Shown here: positions 20,872 through 32,459 of the stretch, piece by piece
How positions within the stretch are numbered: the stretch's first letter is position 1
Layout: the number at the start of each line of letters is the position of its first letter
Assembly: GCA_009733575.1 (NCBI GenBank)
Contig: ML769510.1
Span: 142,100 to 183,744 of the forward strand
Reading direction: 5' to 3'
Length of the DNA: 41,645 nt
Origin: Gymnopus androsaceus JB14
Lineage: Eukaryota; Basidiomycota; Agaricomycetes; Agaricales; Omphalotaceae
Made by a program: the position numbers and the translations under genes
Notes under the pieces: model-generated
The model's input: only the letters and a program-made list of their open reading frames with translations
Told to the model about the DNA's origin: nothing
The model's database searches: none

Positions 20872-23800
20872 TAAGGTGAGTGGGAATGACAGTTGGGCTG
20901 AGCATGTCCCTGGGAGTATGGAGAGTGCGGAGGAGGCAGGGAGCCTTGGAAAGGACTGCAAAGAGGAGGAGGTGGAGCCCGGACAAATTGACCTGGTACG
21001 CAAAGTCATTGCTCGAATTCTGAAATCCTGGAATGTGAGGAACCAGGGTGGAGAGCTAGACAGAGAATATCTATTAGCACATGTCATGTATGAATAGAAG
21101 ATAACAGACAAGTTTGAGGAGAAAACAACTGAGAGAAATGAAAAACTCATCAAGGAGCAACAATGAGTGCGCTGAGGAGAAACAATACTGAGCCAAGGAG
21201 AAATGGCGTACCGTTGAGGAGAAACAACAGTATGGAAAAGGAAGACTGCTCACCTTGCTAATCTTGGGCAGCAGAAGAGCCCTCCCACCCACACCTCAAA
21301 GCTGAAGAGGAGTGATTCTGGCCACCAAATTCTGCACGAAAGGCGTTAGGCATTAGAATCCCTCCCCAGTGACGTTCACTGAGTGGAGGAGCTGGTGGAG
21401 CAAGAGAACTGCCGGGAACAGAGAGCATTCTGGAGATAGCAGATGGAGGCATGGGAGGTACCAGAGGTGCCCTGATACCATTTCATGGTGCACGGCTGGC
21501 TACTGAGGAGCAGATGCTGGTTGAAGATGTGCCTGTGGAGGAATAGGATCAACATGCTGCTCATTCAGAAGGTGCATAAGCAAGCCACTAGGGCACTGTC
21601 ACTGCTGTTGGTCTGGTTGTCCTTCCACTGAGGATGTTGCTACAGGTCTTCTGGGTCTTTGCCAACCAGCTTGGGCACCAGAGGTGTTTCCTGCATTGGT
21701 TGTGTCCTTTCCTGTGCTTCTGGTGTTCACCACAATGACAGATGGCAAATCAAATGTATTGGAGTGAGTTACGGGCAATTTAAAGAGCACTATGGAGGAT
21801 TTTGCAGAAACATGGAATTGAAAATTAATCTTAATATGTACACAAGGAATTGGAACGTTTCTCCAAAGTTGAGAAATGCTCTGTAGGTGGTAAGAGGAAG
21901 GAGTGGAGAAACTCGAGACGTGGGATCACGGCAGCATGACAAAAATGCGGCCTACTTTTCTCACGGGTCACGTGTAGGCCTGGACAGAATTGTTAAGTTT
22001 TTGTTTTGTTTTTGTGCAAATACAGAGTCTGACAGTCTTGATCTTTTTTCATTTGATACTCTGAAAGAGTCTGGATCCGGAGCCCGTCACTGAGACCCCA
22101 CAGTCTCAATACATTCAGGTGCAATCAAAATTTCTGGTAGCTAGTTCTGAAGTTGGGGAAACAGCTCCAGAGATGCAGCATGGGGAAAGTTCACACAATG
22201 CAGATGAAAGTGAACAAATGCCAGTATCATCTCAAATTCAGCCATGAGCCTCCTCTTCACAAACCCAACAAACAGTTATTGACAGCAATATTACCACTCC
22301 ATCTACACCAATTTTCACAATTGGTGCTGCTCCATCTGTTACATCATCAGAAGTGGGCACAACGGTGTGCAATTTGTGTTAGTGCAAATTGTGCATGGAG
22401 AACTGAGTGCAAGGGGTCAGTAGCAAGTTATGCCTGTGTAATCATCCACAAGTGGCTAAGGTAAAGAAAGTACGGTTGTCTGAGAAGCAGCTTGCAAAGA
22501 GAAGCTAGGGAGTCACTAGGGAAATGTCACTATGTAGCTTGTGACCTTAGATACAGTAATATACAACTGTATTCATGAATTAAGGAAATAGTTCTTCAAT
22601 GTATAATCACTGTACATAGAGTCTAACACATCCAATATGCCCCCCAACAAAACCAAAACCATTGAATAATATTTTCAACAAGAAAATATGTAGTTTTCTT
22701 ACAGTACCTACTAATCCAACTTGTAAGTGATCCAAACATTGGGCATGTAAAGCAAATGCCAAGACATATAAATATCTATGAAATTTTAAATTTATGCTCT
22801 ACAAATAGACCTTAATGTTCAAATTTGAACTGCAACTCACTGAAAAAAGGGTGTGCCTGCTCATACTACCCAGCCAGAACTGCAAGGGTCCCAGTTATGT
22901 GAGTCTCAAAAAGAAACCTAGGCAGTTAATACTGTACGAGCAGTGTATATTTGCCCTTGAAAAAGAGCCCTAAATAAAGAAATTTGATTGAGAACTTACA
23001 GAGAAACTCAGAGTATTATCAAACTAGCAAAGGCTGCGGAGATTGACCTTTTGGAATGACTGCTTAAGTTAAATCATTGTTGGTAGTGTTTATTTATGGC
23101 TTCAATACAAGCCCTTTATGCAGAAATTTGAATGAAAACTTATGGAAAAAAAAAAGTTTTATGAACAGCCTATAGGAGGTTCAAAACCAGTGCCAGCTAG
23201 CACCTGTAAAGCCGCTAGCACATTAGCGCTAATTTCCTTGCCGCTGCCGATTTGTAAAATCTTGAATACAATTGGCTGGGTCCTAAGCTTATTTGGGGAT
23301 AATTCCATATCGGAACTTGGGACATGGGCATTCAAAGCAGGTGGGGTGACTTGAAATCATCTTGATTTCACTTGGTACATGCGTGCTGTATGACATACAA
23401 TGTATATCGGGCTCTAAAAACACGTGCAATACATCGAGGTCATACTTAATAAACTCTTCCTCTTTTCTTTCTTTTTTGTCTTTTTTGACACTTGAAAACT
23501 TGAATTTTGCATCAAATTGTTAGGAACTGATCTAAAAGACTACTTTAAAGTGTTAATAAGTAATAAGGAGTCAAGTATTGAGTTAATAGGCTTTGTAAAT
23601 AAACCTATGTACAGTGGAAGTCACTGATGCAGACAATAACTACAGAAAGTATGTTAATATAAGGTGTTTAGCAAGTGTTGTAAGTATTATAAGTATTCGA
23701 TAGTTTGGGCGCTTACCGTGGGAAAATATGTGTAAGCGGCGCTAAAAGGTTCGGGGTCGGTGTTGGTGCAATGGTGGGCACTCGGGATCAGTCAACGGAG

Positions 23801-25320
23801 TGATCAGATAGGTCAAAGGACCAATTTGCGGTTGTCAAGGGTTCTTCGGAACATTAGCGGGTTTGATTGTTACGATTAACGATCAAACGTAGTTAGAATT
23901 CGTAAAAAAAGCGGTTTTCGATGCAGTAAACAATGAGCTCAATATCTTTGGGACTGTAGTCTCAAAGAAAAGTAGATTAGGCAAAATACTCAAGCTGGGG
24001 CTTTACAGGGAATTTAGCCCAGCTTTTATAGTGGTTCTAACTAGATAAGATAATAAGATGTTATGTAAATGTAGATAAGTTCAGCCAACTATAATAGTGG
24101 ATGGTTCGGGCATTGCCCGGGGTTATGGCAATGCTGTAAATATTGTATTTGAGTGCCTTGGGCATGTTCCGGGCATGTATTATACTGGCAAAACTTGCTA
24201 GGACTCGTAATGTAGGTAGTGTTAGTACTATTATAATGTAAGTATGTTAGTGGGGTGGGTCATAACTCAAATCCACAGACTTAGGACATGGGCTGGAGTT
24301 TTGGGTGGTTGCATCTTGACTAGAAAACTGCCGACTTCGTTGGCAGACACCCTTGCTTGCTTATTAAAGTTAAATCTTTGCAGACCAAAGTATGATTCAA
24401 TTTGTTACTCAAACAAGGGGGTACCAGACTTATGGTCCATTACACTCCGGTGGGTGGTTGGTTGCTGCTGAGAGGCCACTAAAATATTTTTTCAAACCTA
24501 TCTTTCAGAGGCTCTGAGAGCTTTGAAGGGTTAAATATGCTATTGGTAATTGTTATAGGTATTCATCTGTAGCCAATATATGCCAAAGGGAAGTATTGAG
24601 CCTAGAAATAGGCATCAGTGGGAGATATTTATAAGGTCATCTTCATATGTCATCAAGATTTGTAAAGATATAGATAAGATTATTACCATATATAGTATAT
24701 CAGACATCACATGGGTGTTGCATGGGTGGGTGGTTGCCCCTCCAAGGCCGTTAAAATATTTTTCGGCTTGGTGTAATAAAATATTTTTTTTTGGACCCCT
24801 TTGTACTCAAATACACAAGCAGCAAAATAAGCCTACAATCTGATAGTTTATAAAGTACAGTACTTAATAAATCTGTTCATATTCCCATGGCAAGATAGAT
24901 TCTAGTGATACTATTTGGCCCTCGAAGTGGTCAATCTGCTCTTCGAGATCAACCCCATGAGATAAAATGAACCTTACTATCATCAATTTGCCTGGTAAGT
25001 CATGCTGATATGCCTTGTTAGAAATAAGAAATGGAGTTATAATGATTGTGTAGCCGTTTGGCCTCGACTGGGCCCTGAGGCAAACGGGTAAGGTACATGG
25101 GTAACTACATAGTGTATTTATACCTGTAAGAATGACTATGTCATAGTGCATATAACAGGAAAGTGGGTACTATGTGAATATCTGTGGCTACTATGCATAC
25201 AGTAAAGTGGCTACTGTGAGTATATGCACAAATATCTCCTGTGACATCATAAATTCATAAGTATGTTGTAATATGGGCTAAAATAGATTTTCTGTAAATT
25301 CCAACATGCCTCTGGTCCCG
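20872..25320. other. long stretch without a recognised gene
   Basis: Frames are short and broken. At about 22100-22490 a Ser/Thr/Gln-rich frame ends in a cysteine-rich stretch (CNLC, CKLC, LCLC), interrupted by stops; I cannot name it. At 23518 TGTTAGGAAC and a minus-strand CTATAAAAG near 24025 suggest a minus-oriented LTR relic, but no far end or target duplication was found. Two direct copies of a GGTGGGTGGTTG plus TAAAATATTTTT motif lie at about 24449-24495 and 24724-24768. The flank reaches the copia target ATAAC at 25321. Confidence 0.4.
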
Positions 25321-25325
25321 ATAAC

Positions 25326-25544
25326 TGTTGTATATTACGCTTTGACCTTACATCATAGCAACTCCGGATCTTCCTTATACAGACTTAGTAATACTTAAAT
25401 ACATTTCTTACTCATTTATTTCGTAGTATACGGAACTTACAAGTAGTTTATAGAACTTTCTAGATACTTGTCTGTACAGTATATAAGAGCTCACTTGAGC
25501 TCACCCATAATAATAATTCCTTCCACAACACTATTATTACAACA
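25326..25544 (+). repeat. copia 5' LTR
   Basis: TGTTG ... CAACA termini; TATATAAGAGCTC core promoter near 25480. Palindrome GAGCTCACTTGAGCTC follows it. Confidence 0.95.
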
Positions 25545-25556
25545 GGTTATGGGCCC
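25545..25556 (+). promoter_or_regulatory. primer-binding site for a half initiator-Met tRNA
   Basis: GGTTATGGGCCC starts right after the LTR. It is complementary to GGGCCCAUAACC, the anticodon arm of eukaryotic initiator Met-tRNA, not to a tRNA 3' end. Drosophila copia is known to prime from a cleaved 5' half of the same tRNA. Confidence 0.75.
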
Positions 25557-25659
25557 CGACCCCTACTGAACTTGCTCGCCATCTCATTGTCTTAATTGTT
25601 GCACATCACTCCTCACCTAAACTCGTTCTCTTCCCCATTTGCACCCATCACATCGAAAC

Positions 25660-26214
25660 ATGTCTTCAGAGTCATCATCCACTTACCGGATTGACCCTCT
25701 GCGCGGCGCTGATAATTATGCTGTATGGAAAATCAAGATGACAGACATCTTGACAGACCTCAGCCTAATTAAATATATTGAACAGGCCGCACCCACTCTC
25801 ATGTCAGACCATTCCAACCAAACAGTGGTTGATGAATGGAATGAGAAGGACCGAAAGGCCCTTTCCACTATTAGATTGCGTGTAGGCGATAGTCCCCTAG
25901 TCTACATTGCAGGTGCAAAAACATCGAAGGAAGCCTGGGAGACTTTAAGGAGGATGTACGAGGCTGCAGGTACTATTAGTATCATTGCTACTCGTCGGAA
26001 GCTCTTCCGGACACATTGTCCAGAAGGAGCAGATATTGAAGAGCACATCCGCACTCTTCGCAGCTTGCAGGAACAACTTGCCAACCAGGGACAGCCACTT
26101 ACCGCATCAGAATTTTCTACCACACTCCTTACCTCACTACCCGACTCATGGGATTCATTCTCAGCTGCAATTGACAAATCCACTATTGCAGATACTGCTG
26201 ATCCTGATTCAACT
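25660..26214 (+). pseudogene. gag: copia Gag, N-terminal part
   Basis: Begins at ATG 25660 (MSSESSSTYRIDPLRGADNY...). The upstream in-frame codons are not ATG. It has the copia/UBN2 gag layout: NYAVWKIKM near the start, AWETLRRMYE, RRKLFRTHC, and LTSLPDSWDSF. The frame runs open past 26214, but the family match shifts by one base here. The true continuation (ISKIMEEDLRRR) is in frame 3. A single missing base explains it. Confidence 0.85.
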
Positions 26215-27122
26215 AACTCATCTCCAAAATTATGGAGGAGGATTTACGCAGACGGTCCAAGAATACATCCCCGGAAATTGCACTACCGGCCCATGGTGGT
26301 AATCATCAAGGGCCATCGCATAATTCCAAAAAACCCCATAAGTCAAAATTCAATCCAAACGTCACTTGTTACAATTGCGGGAGAGTCGGACATATCCAAA
26401 GCGAGTGTCGTTCACAGAAAAGGAATTTCCCACGTGGTGGGAGACCTGGAAATAATAACGGAGGCAGAAATTTTCAGCACCACTCACATGCTGCATTCTC
26501 GGAGCCAGACTTTGCATTTATTGCAAAAGACACTGCATTATCTGCCACACCTGTCTCTACTAACTGGATAGCTGACTCGGCTACCACTTCCCACCTAGTT
26601 AGAGACCGATCCGCATTTATTACCTACACAGAATTAAAGGATCACCCCATCCGAGGTGTTGGCAGCTCTGCTTCTGGTATTGGAAAAGGAGATATCCAAC
26701 TACAAACCAGAGTAGGAAATAAAACCTACACTGTAATGCTTCGAGACGCTGTCCACTGCCCAACCACACCATTTAATCTACTATCAGTCAGCAAACTCAC
26801 GGACATGAATTGTGGAATTAATTTCCACCAAAAGGGGATTACTATAACAGCACCCAATCGTCCAAGTCAAACCATCATTTCAGGCACTAAGATTAGTGGC
26901 CTATATTCCCTGGATGTCACAACCCTTACTCCAATTCATGCATATGCTGCCCGAGTCCCCCAGAACCGATCTTGGCATGACTGGCACAAAATAATGGGAC
27001 ATATTTATATGGGTTCAGTCAAAATGCTGAAGGAAAAGAATATGGTTGAAGGGATGGAAGTAAACCCAGATACTCCACCCCTTCAGTGTGTGTCCTGCAT
27101 CCAGTCCAAGTCTCATTTAATC
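26215..27122 (+). pseudogene. copia nucleocapsid, protease and integrase zinc domain
   Basis: Frame 3 segment. A canonical zinc knuckle CYNCGRVGHIQSEC (CX2CX4HX4C) is followed by the protease motif, here WIADSATTSH. Copia proteases normally have D-S/T-G, so the Gly after DS is replaced by Ala. The pre-integrase zinc domain follows: WHKIMGH (H-X4-H) and CVSC. The frame is lost near 27120, where a one-base deletion moves the match to frame 2 (PFPQKAETEYKEIGEM). Confidence 0.88.
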
Positions 27123-28336
27123 CATTTCCCCAAAAGGCAGAAACTGAATATAAAGAAATAGGGGAAATGACATTCACAGATGTGTGGGGACCTGCACGCA
27201 CTACCGGCATCCGAGGCGAACGGTATTATGTCAGTTTTACTGATGGCTGTATACGCCGTTCCAAAGTCCATTTCATGAAGAAAAAGGATGTCTTACCGCA
27301 TATAAAAAATTATCAGGCCTACATCAAAACACAGACCAGAAAAGAATTGAAGGCCATGCGGTTTGAAGGAGGAGGCGAGTACATTGACCATGAAGTCATT
27401 GAATACCTCAATTCATGTGGCATTCAATATGAAATCACTGCCGCATACTCACCTTCCCAAAATGGAGTTGCGGAACGCCTCAACCGAACTTTGGTTGAAC
27501 ATGCCCGAGCCATGATGCTCGAACACAATATACCTTTGTTTTTATGGCCGGAGGCTATAGCATACGCATGCTACCTTCGAAATCGGTCCCCAACGCGTGC
27601 ATTAAAGACTTTTATCACCCCAGAAGAGGCTTTCACAGGCAAGAAACCTAATATTTCTATGTTGCAGGAGTTCGGCATTAAATGCTGGGTACTGCAGGAG
27701 GATGGCCAAAACTCAAAACTCGACCCAAAGGCCCGGGAATTTATATTTGTTGGCTTAACTGACCATGGCAAAGCCTGGCGATACTATAATCCAAGGGCTC
27801 GGCAAATCCAAACTTCACGGAATGTGATTTTTGAAAATCAAACTTACTCACCCTCTGAGTACACTGTACCCCACAGCACAGAAAGTACTCCAACCAGCAC
27901 ATCTTACCCTCCATTGCTCGAGGGGGAGAGGGGGAGTAACGAGCAAATTTCGGGTTCAGAATTTGAATTACCTGATCTATCTGATTTGCCGCCCACACCG
28001 GAAACACCCAAAAAGGCTCAATCTGATCTACCGACTATACAAAAACCATTGCCATCAAAGTCTCGCGAGGCCAAGGCGCCACTGCCGCCTAGAGCACCCT
28101 CTGCGCGCCTTGCTAATATCCCACCGCAAAATTATCGTTTGCTAAATAACCCTCAGGCCCGAAGTAGGCCTACAGGCTGGGAAACTGTTGTGCCCATTGA
28201 TCCTGAACAGGATCCCAATTCATCCATCTCATCACTTACATCCGAGTTTGCACTAGTATCAAATGCTAATACTTTCCAGTCGGATGAACCTGCATCCTAC
28301 AATGAATCACTCATGCGACACGATTCAGCACAGTGA
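27123..28336 (+). pseudogene. copia integrase core
   Basis: Frame 2. Integrase catalytic core: D in TFTDVWGP, second acidic position in RFEGGGEY, and E in SQNGVAERLNRT. The second position is Asp in the family (R-x-D-x-GGEY), so it is Glu here. A Pro/Ser-rich linker (about 27830-28200) leads to the RT. A 17-base all-purine tract lies at 27920-27936. The TGA at 28334 stands where Trp (TGG) is usual (before QEAMDKEI). Confidence 0.88.
27920..27936 (+). promoter_or_regulatory. candidate central polypurine tract
   Basis: GAGGGGGAGAGGGGGAG contains the 9-base core GAGGGGGAG twice. The same core forms the polypurine tract before the 3' LTR. Ty1 and lentiviruses use a central tract as a second plus-strand start; that use here is inference. 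Confidence 0.55.
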
Positions 28337-29839
28337 CAGGAAGCAATGGACAAAGAAATTAATCAACTCAGGTCCATGGGTACATGGGTACTTGCTCAGC
28401 TTCCCGCCGGCCGTAAACCTATTAAATGCAAATGGACTTACAAGCTCAAACGGGACCACACTGGTGCTATCACACGGTACAAGGGACGGCTTGTTGCGAA
28501 AGGATTTTCTCAAGTCCCTGGAATAGATTTTACTGACACCTTTGCACCAGTGGTCCGCCTCGAGACCTTCCGTACACTTATGGCTATTGCAGCCAGATAC
28601 AAACTTGACATTCATGCTATGGATGTTGTTGGAGCCTATCTTAATGGTAAACTCGATGAAACCATCTATATGGAACAACCCCCCGGTTATGAGGATGGTA
28701 CAAACCAAGTGTGCAAGCTCCTCCGACCTCTCTATGGACTTAAACAGTCCGGTGCAATCTGGAACAAGACACTGAATTCAGAATTTATCAACCTCGGTTT
28801 CACTCGCCTCATTGCAGATCAATGTGTCTACATTCGACATGCTGATTCCGGAACCGTCATTGTTGCAGTTCATGTTGATGACATGACCATTTTAGCATCT
28901 GATGATGCACTTATGTCAAAAGCCAAGAAGGAATTAGGCTCTAAGTTTGATGTTCAGGACTTAGGACCTGTTAAACAGATTCTAGGCATGGAAATTACCA
29001 GAGATCCATCATCTGGTTCCATTACTCTTACTCAGACCCAATCCCTCAAGAAAATTCTTGAGAGGTTCGGCATGTCTGAATGTCACCCTGTTGCTACTCC
29101 ACTTGACCCAAATGTCAAGCTCGGGAAAACCGCCAATGACCAACCGGCATCACCAAAACTTTGGCATGCATATTCCGCCGCTGTTGGATCATTCAATTTT
29201 GCCGCTATTGCTACTCGCCCCGACCTAAAGCATACAGTCCATGAATTATCTCAATACATGAGCAAACCTTCACCCGCTCATTGGACTGCTGCCAAACGTG
29301 TTCTGCGTTACATCAAGGGTACACTAAATTTAGGCATCACATACTACCCTTCCGACTCAGATGCCCAAATTTATTCAGATGCCAATTGGGGTACAAACCC
29401 AAATGACCGGAAATCAGTTTCCGGCTATGCCGTCATGTTTGGAGATGGTGCAATCTCTTGGTATTCCAAGAAACAGCCAACTGTCGCACTCTCGACTATG
29501 GAAGCTGAATACATGGCTGTCAGTAATGCCACTCGGGAATGCCTCTGGATTAGAGAACTCCTCACCGAACTTGGAATCCCGCCTTGTGGCCCAACTATAA
29601 TTCATGTTGACAATCAAGCCGCTATCAAGTTCACTGAAAATTCCCAATTCCATGCCCGATCCAAACACATTGACATTCGGCATCATTTCATCCGCGAGCA
29701 TATCACCTCTAACGAGGTCTCAGTACAATACTGCGCCACAGATGAGAATATTGCTGACATCTTCACAAAGGCACTTCCAAAACCGAAACACGAATATTTT
29801 GTGAAGCTTCTCGGCATGACTAGAGTTGACCGGAGTTGA
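28337..29839 (+). CDS. pol: copia reverse transcriptase and RNase H (after in-frame TGA)
   Basis: Same frame as the integrase, open for 500 codons after the TGA. RT motifs: KCKWTYKLKRDHTGAITRYKGRLVAKGFSQ start (28427 onward), TFAPVVRLETFR, LDIHAMDVVGAYLNG, PLYGLKQSG, and the catalytic HVDDM (VAVHVDDMTIL), the copia form of YVDD. RNase H follows: YSDANWG, ALSTMEAEYMA, HVDNQAAI, RSKHIDIRHHFIRE and ADIFTKALP. It ends TGA at 29837-29839, overlapping the polypurine tract. As complete as expected for the copia RT/RH C-terminus. Confidence 0.92.
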   Translation, partial: QEAMDKEINQLRSMGTWVLAQLPAGRKPIKCKWTYKLKRDHTGAITRYKGRLVAKGFSQVPGIDFTDTFAPVVRLETFRTLMAIAARYKLDIHAMDVVGAYLNGKLDETIYMEQPPGYEDGTNQVCKLLRPLYGLKQSGAIWNKTLNSEFINLGFTRLIADQCVYIRHADSGTVIVAVHVDDMTILASDDALMSKAKKELGSKFDVQDLGPVKQILGMEITRDPSSGSITLTQTQSLKKILERFGMSECHPVATPLDPNVKLGKTANDQPASPKLWHAYSAAVGSFNFAAIATRPDLKHTVHELSQYMSKPSPAHWTAAKRVLRYIKGTLNLGITYYPSDSDAQIYSDANWGTNPNDRKSVSGYAVMFGDGAISWYSKKQPTVALSTMEAEYMAVSNATRECLWIRELLTELGIPPCGPTIIHVDNQAAIKFTENSQFHARSKHIDIRHHFIREHITSNEVSVQYCATDENIADIFTKALPKPKHEYFVKLLGMTRVDRS

Positions 29840-29846
29840 GGGGGAG
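29838..29846 (+). promoter_or_regulatory. copia polypurine tract
   Basis: GAGGGGGAG directly abuts the 3' LTR start at 29847. Confidence 0.85.
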
Positions 29847-30065
29847 TGTTGTATATTACGCTTTGACCTTACATCATAGCAACTCCGGATCTTCCTTATA
29901 CAGACTTAGTAATACTTAAATACATTTCTTACTCATTTATTTCGTAGTATACGGAACTTACAAGTAGTTTATAGAACTTTATAGATACTTGTCTGTACAG
30001 TATATAAGAGCTCACTTGAGCTCACCCATAATAATAATTCCTTCCACAACACTATTATTACAACA
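29847..30065 (+). repeat. copia 3' LTR
   Basis: 219 bp, 218 identical to the 5' LTR; followed by ATAAC. Confidence 0.95.
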
Positions 30066-30222
30066 ATAACTTGCTTTGATCCACTTCCAATGGCAGCGGA
30101 GCAACACTGTGGCTATAAGATAATACTATTTCCCGCAACTCTTTTTCCACTCAATGGCTCTTCATAGGCCAACCCAATGTGCCTCAGCCTGTAGACCATG
30201 TTAGCCCATCATAAAATGTGTG

Positions 30223-30885
30223 AAATCAGAAAGGATGGCCACTCACGGTAAATGAGCAAATTGCAGTTGCTATGCAGGCCAAGGCTAAACAACAAAGCAA
30301 GAGGGATCTGCCTGAAAGGTTGGAGTTAGCAAAGGAATGAAGGTTATGGTTACTACCAACATGGAAACTGACCTTGATGTAACCAATGGAGCAAGAGGTG
30401 AGATCGTTGATATTATTCTCGATCCACAGGAGCCCCCAGTTGGTAATGGAGCAGAGTTCAAGCTGAAGTACATGCCAAAGTATGTTCTTGTGAAGCTCTA
30501 CTGCACACGAGCAAGTCAACTGGAAGCGCTCGATATGGGCATTATACCGGTAGAGCTGTCGCAGCTGAGCTTCAAAATAAAGGTGAAAGGTGCTGGCAAA
30601 AAGACTGTACAGCACCGGCAATTCCCAATGACAGCAGCATATGTGTTTACCAACTACCACGTGCAAGGCCAGACCATTCCAACAGTCATCGTTGACCTCA
30701 TGAGAGTTCCAACTGGGAAGCTGACAATGACAGCAATGAACGTCGCATTATCCAGAAGTTTGGGCAGAAAAACTATAAGGTTGCTGCGTGACTTTGATGA
30801 GAAAATGTTGATGGAAGGGGTAGATGTTGTATTGATGGATGAGGATGACAGACTGGAAATGTTGAATGAGAATACAAAGGCATGA
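30223..30885 (+). pseudogene. PIF1/Helitron-type helicase, C-terminal part
   Basis: ATP-dependent 5'-3' DNA helicase domain of the type found in Helitrons and PIF1 relics. From ATG 30337: MKVMVTTNMETDLDVTNGARGEIVDIIL, then LKYMPKYVLVKL, FPMTAAYVFTNYHVQGQTI and MNVALSRSLGRKTIRLLRDFD (helicase motifs V-VI with QGQT and ALSRS). The preceding 110 bases read LPERLELAK in another frame, so a frameshift lies just before 30337. Walker motifs and the N-terminal half are absent. It begins about 150 bp after the copia element, which may have landed beside it. Confidence 0.85.
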
Positions 30886-32459
30886 TGGAAGAAGATGAAG
30901 TAGACTATGTATATTAGCAATTGAAACATGAAATAATTGTTTGAGACATACCTATCTACACCTAAGATGTGCCTGAAAAGATTGTAATGAAGACCATGGA
31001 TGGTGAGCCGTTCATTCTGTATTGTAAGTGTGTGAGCAGTAAGGGATGGTAATGCTGAAAAACAGATGACTGGATGCAAAATGAGAAGTGAACAGGAGAG
31101 AAGGAAAACGTGCTGGCTGCCGAGAGGTGTGCAGAATCAAAATTTTTGACATCATGCTCTACTAATTTTTTTTCCCACCTGCCAAACTTCAAATTTGGAC
31201 CTCCCATAGCTTGCTCAAATGAGCTCTGGTGCCCTTGGGACCTTATTTGGACCTACCCAATACAACCCCATGTTTCTGGCAAATTTTTCTTCCCAATAAA
31301 TTTGGTGCAGTGAATCTCTCAAAAAGAGGTTTTTTGGCCATATCACTTCCAAATATGGAAAGTTTTGAAAGGTTTTTTCAGATTCTGATTCAGCGCAAAA
31401 TTTCAGTTTGAATGAAGCTTTACATCTTTTTTCATGATTTTGCACTCCTCTCGTGGCCGGCTCAACTGTAATGGGACAAATATGGAACATGTGATACAAT
31501 TATACGCGTGTTTAGATTTGGGCCTTTTGGATGTTTACCTTTGTTTATGGAAAAAAAGCTGACGCTAAATTAAAGGGTGGGAGAGCCCTTGGCAAGCAAG
31601 GGAATTAGATTTACATGTTCAAATCCTATACTTGAAAAAAGGGTTAGATGCCTGTTGACCAATAATTTGTCATAATTAGTAAGCAGCTTGGCCACGCAGC
31701 GGCTGTTCAGCATGAAGCACCGAAACTTCAGTGTTCTCATACTGGGTGCCAGCTCCGCGCAGCGGGCCCGCGGCAGCGTGGGGTCTGGGGGGAGCCCCCA
31801 GTGCTCCATGCACTGGCCATCGCGGCCGGCGCCGCAATCTGAGCTTCAAATTCATATATATGCACTCATTTGAGTATAAGTCGAAAGTTCTATGTCTATG
31901 TAAGTAAGTTCAATAACTCTGGATTTTTAAAAAATGCAAAATAAATAAGACTAATCAGCTCAGTGAACCTTTGTATTAGGCAAAATCAACCCCGGGGGGC
32001 CTGCGTGTATTGGGAGATGCTCCGAAGAAACACAATTAATTAAGTAGACTAGCGAGTTGGAGTCTGACTCACCTGTTTGCAACGGAACCACTTTTGACCT
32101 CGCTAGGTGGATCCCGTACATGTACGTTTGCATTGCATTGGTTTTTCCTTTACTGATTAGACTTCAGCAATCCCTCAGGATTGAATCTGATTAATTAAAA
32201 GAAAATTCCTATACATAGGTCTTGTTTTATACAACCAAGTTGCCAACACTTAGAATGGTGCACACAGTGCCAGGAGATGGGTCAGGAAGAGTTGTGATAG
32301 TACTGAGCAAGGTAGGCAGGATTGAAGTCTCTATATGTACCCTCCCTCCACCCCGCACCTGCACTTAAGAAGCTATGTTCATGAAAAGTTTGGTGTAAGT
32401 TAATTGTCTGAAACACTTAAATCTGAGATCTATTATTAATGCAGCTGATAATGGGGACT
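30886..32459. other. no recognised gene
   Basis: Frames are short. A GC-rich island at about 31680-31840 contains GGGGGGAGCCCCCAG-type inverted bases; the rest is ordinary AT-rich spacer. Nothing assigned. Confidence 0.4.

Larger units (their letters stand above)
25326..30065 (+). mobile_element. full-length Ty1/copia retrotransposon, 4740 bp
   Basis: Two 219-bp LTRs differ at one base (C/A near 25460 and 29981). Perfect 5-bp duplication ATAAC flanks it (25321-25325, 30066-30070). Primer site, gag, protease, integrase, RT, RNase H and polypurine tract are in copia order. The polyprotein is broken by two single-base frame changes and one TGA, so the element looks recent but defective. Alternatively, the indels could be sequence errors. 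Confidence 0.95.

Noticed and set aside
20738..21097. 119-codon frame as a gene
   Set aside because: It starts with GTG, shows no known motif and ends in sequence full of stops; left within the unassigned region.
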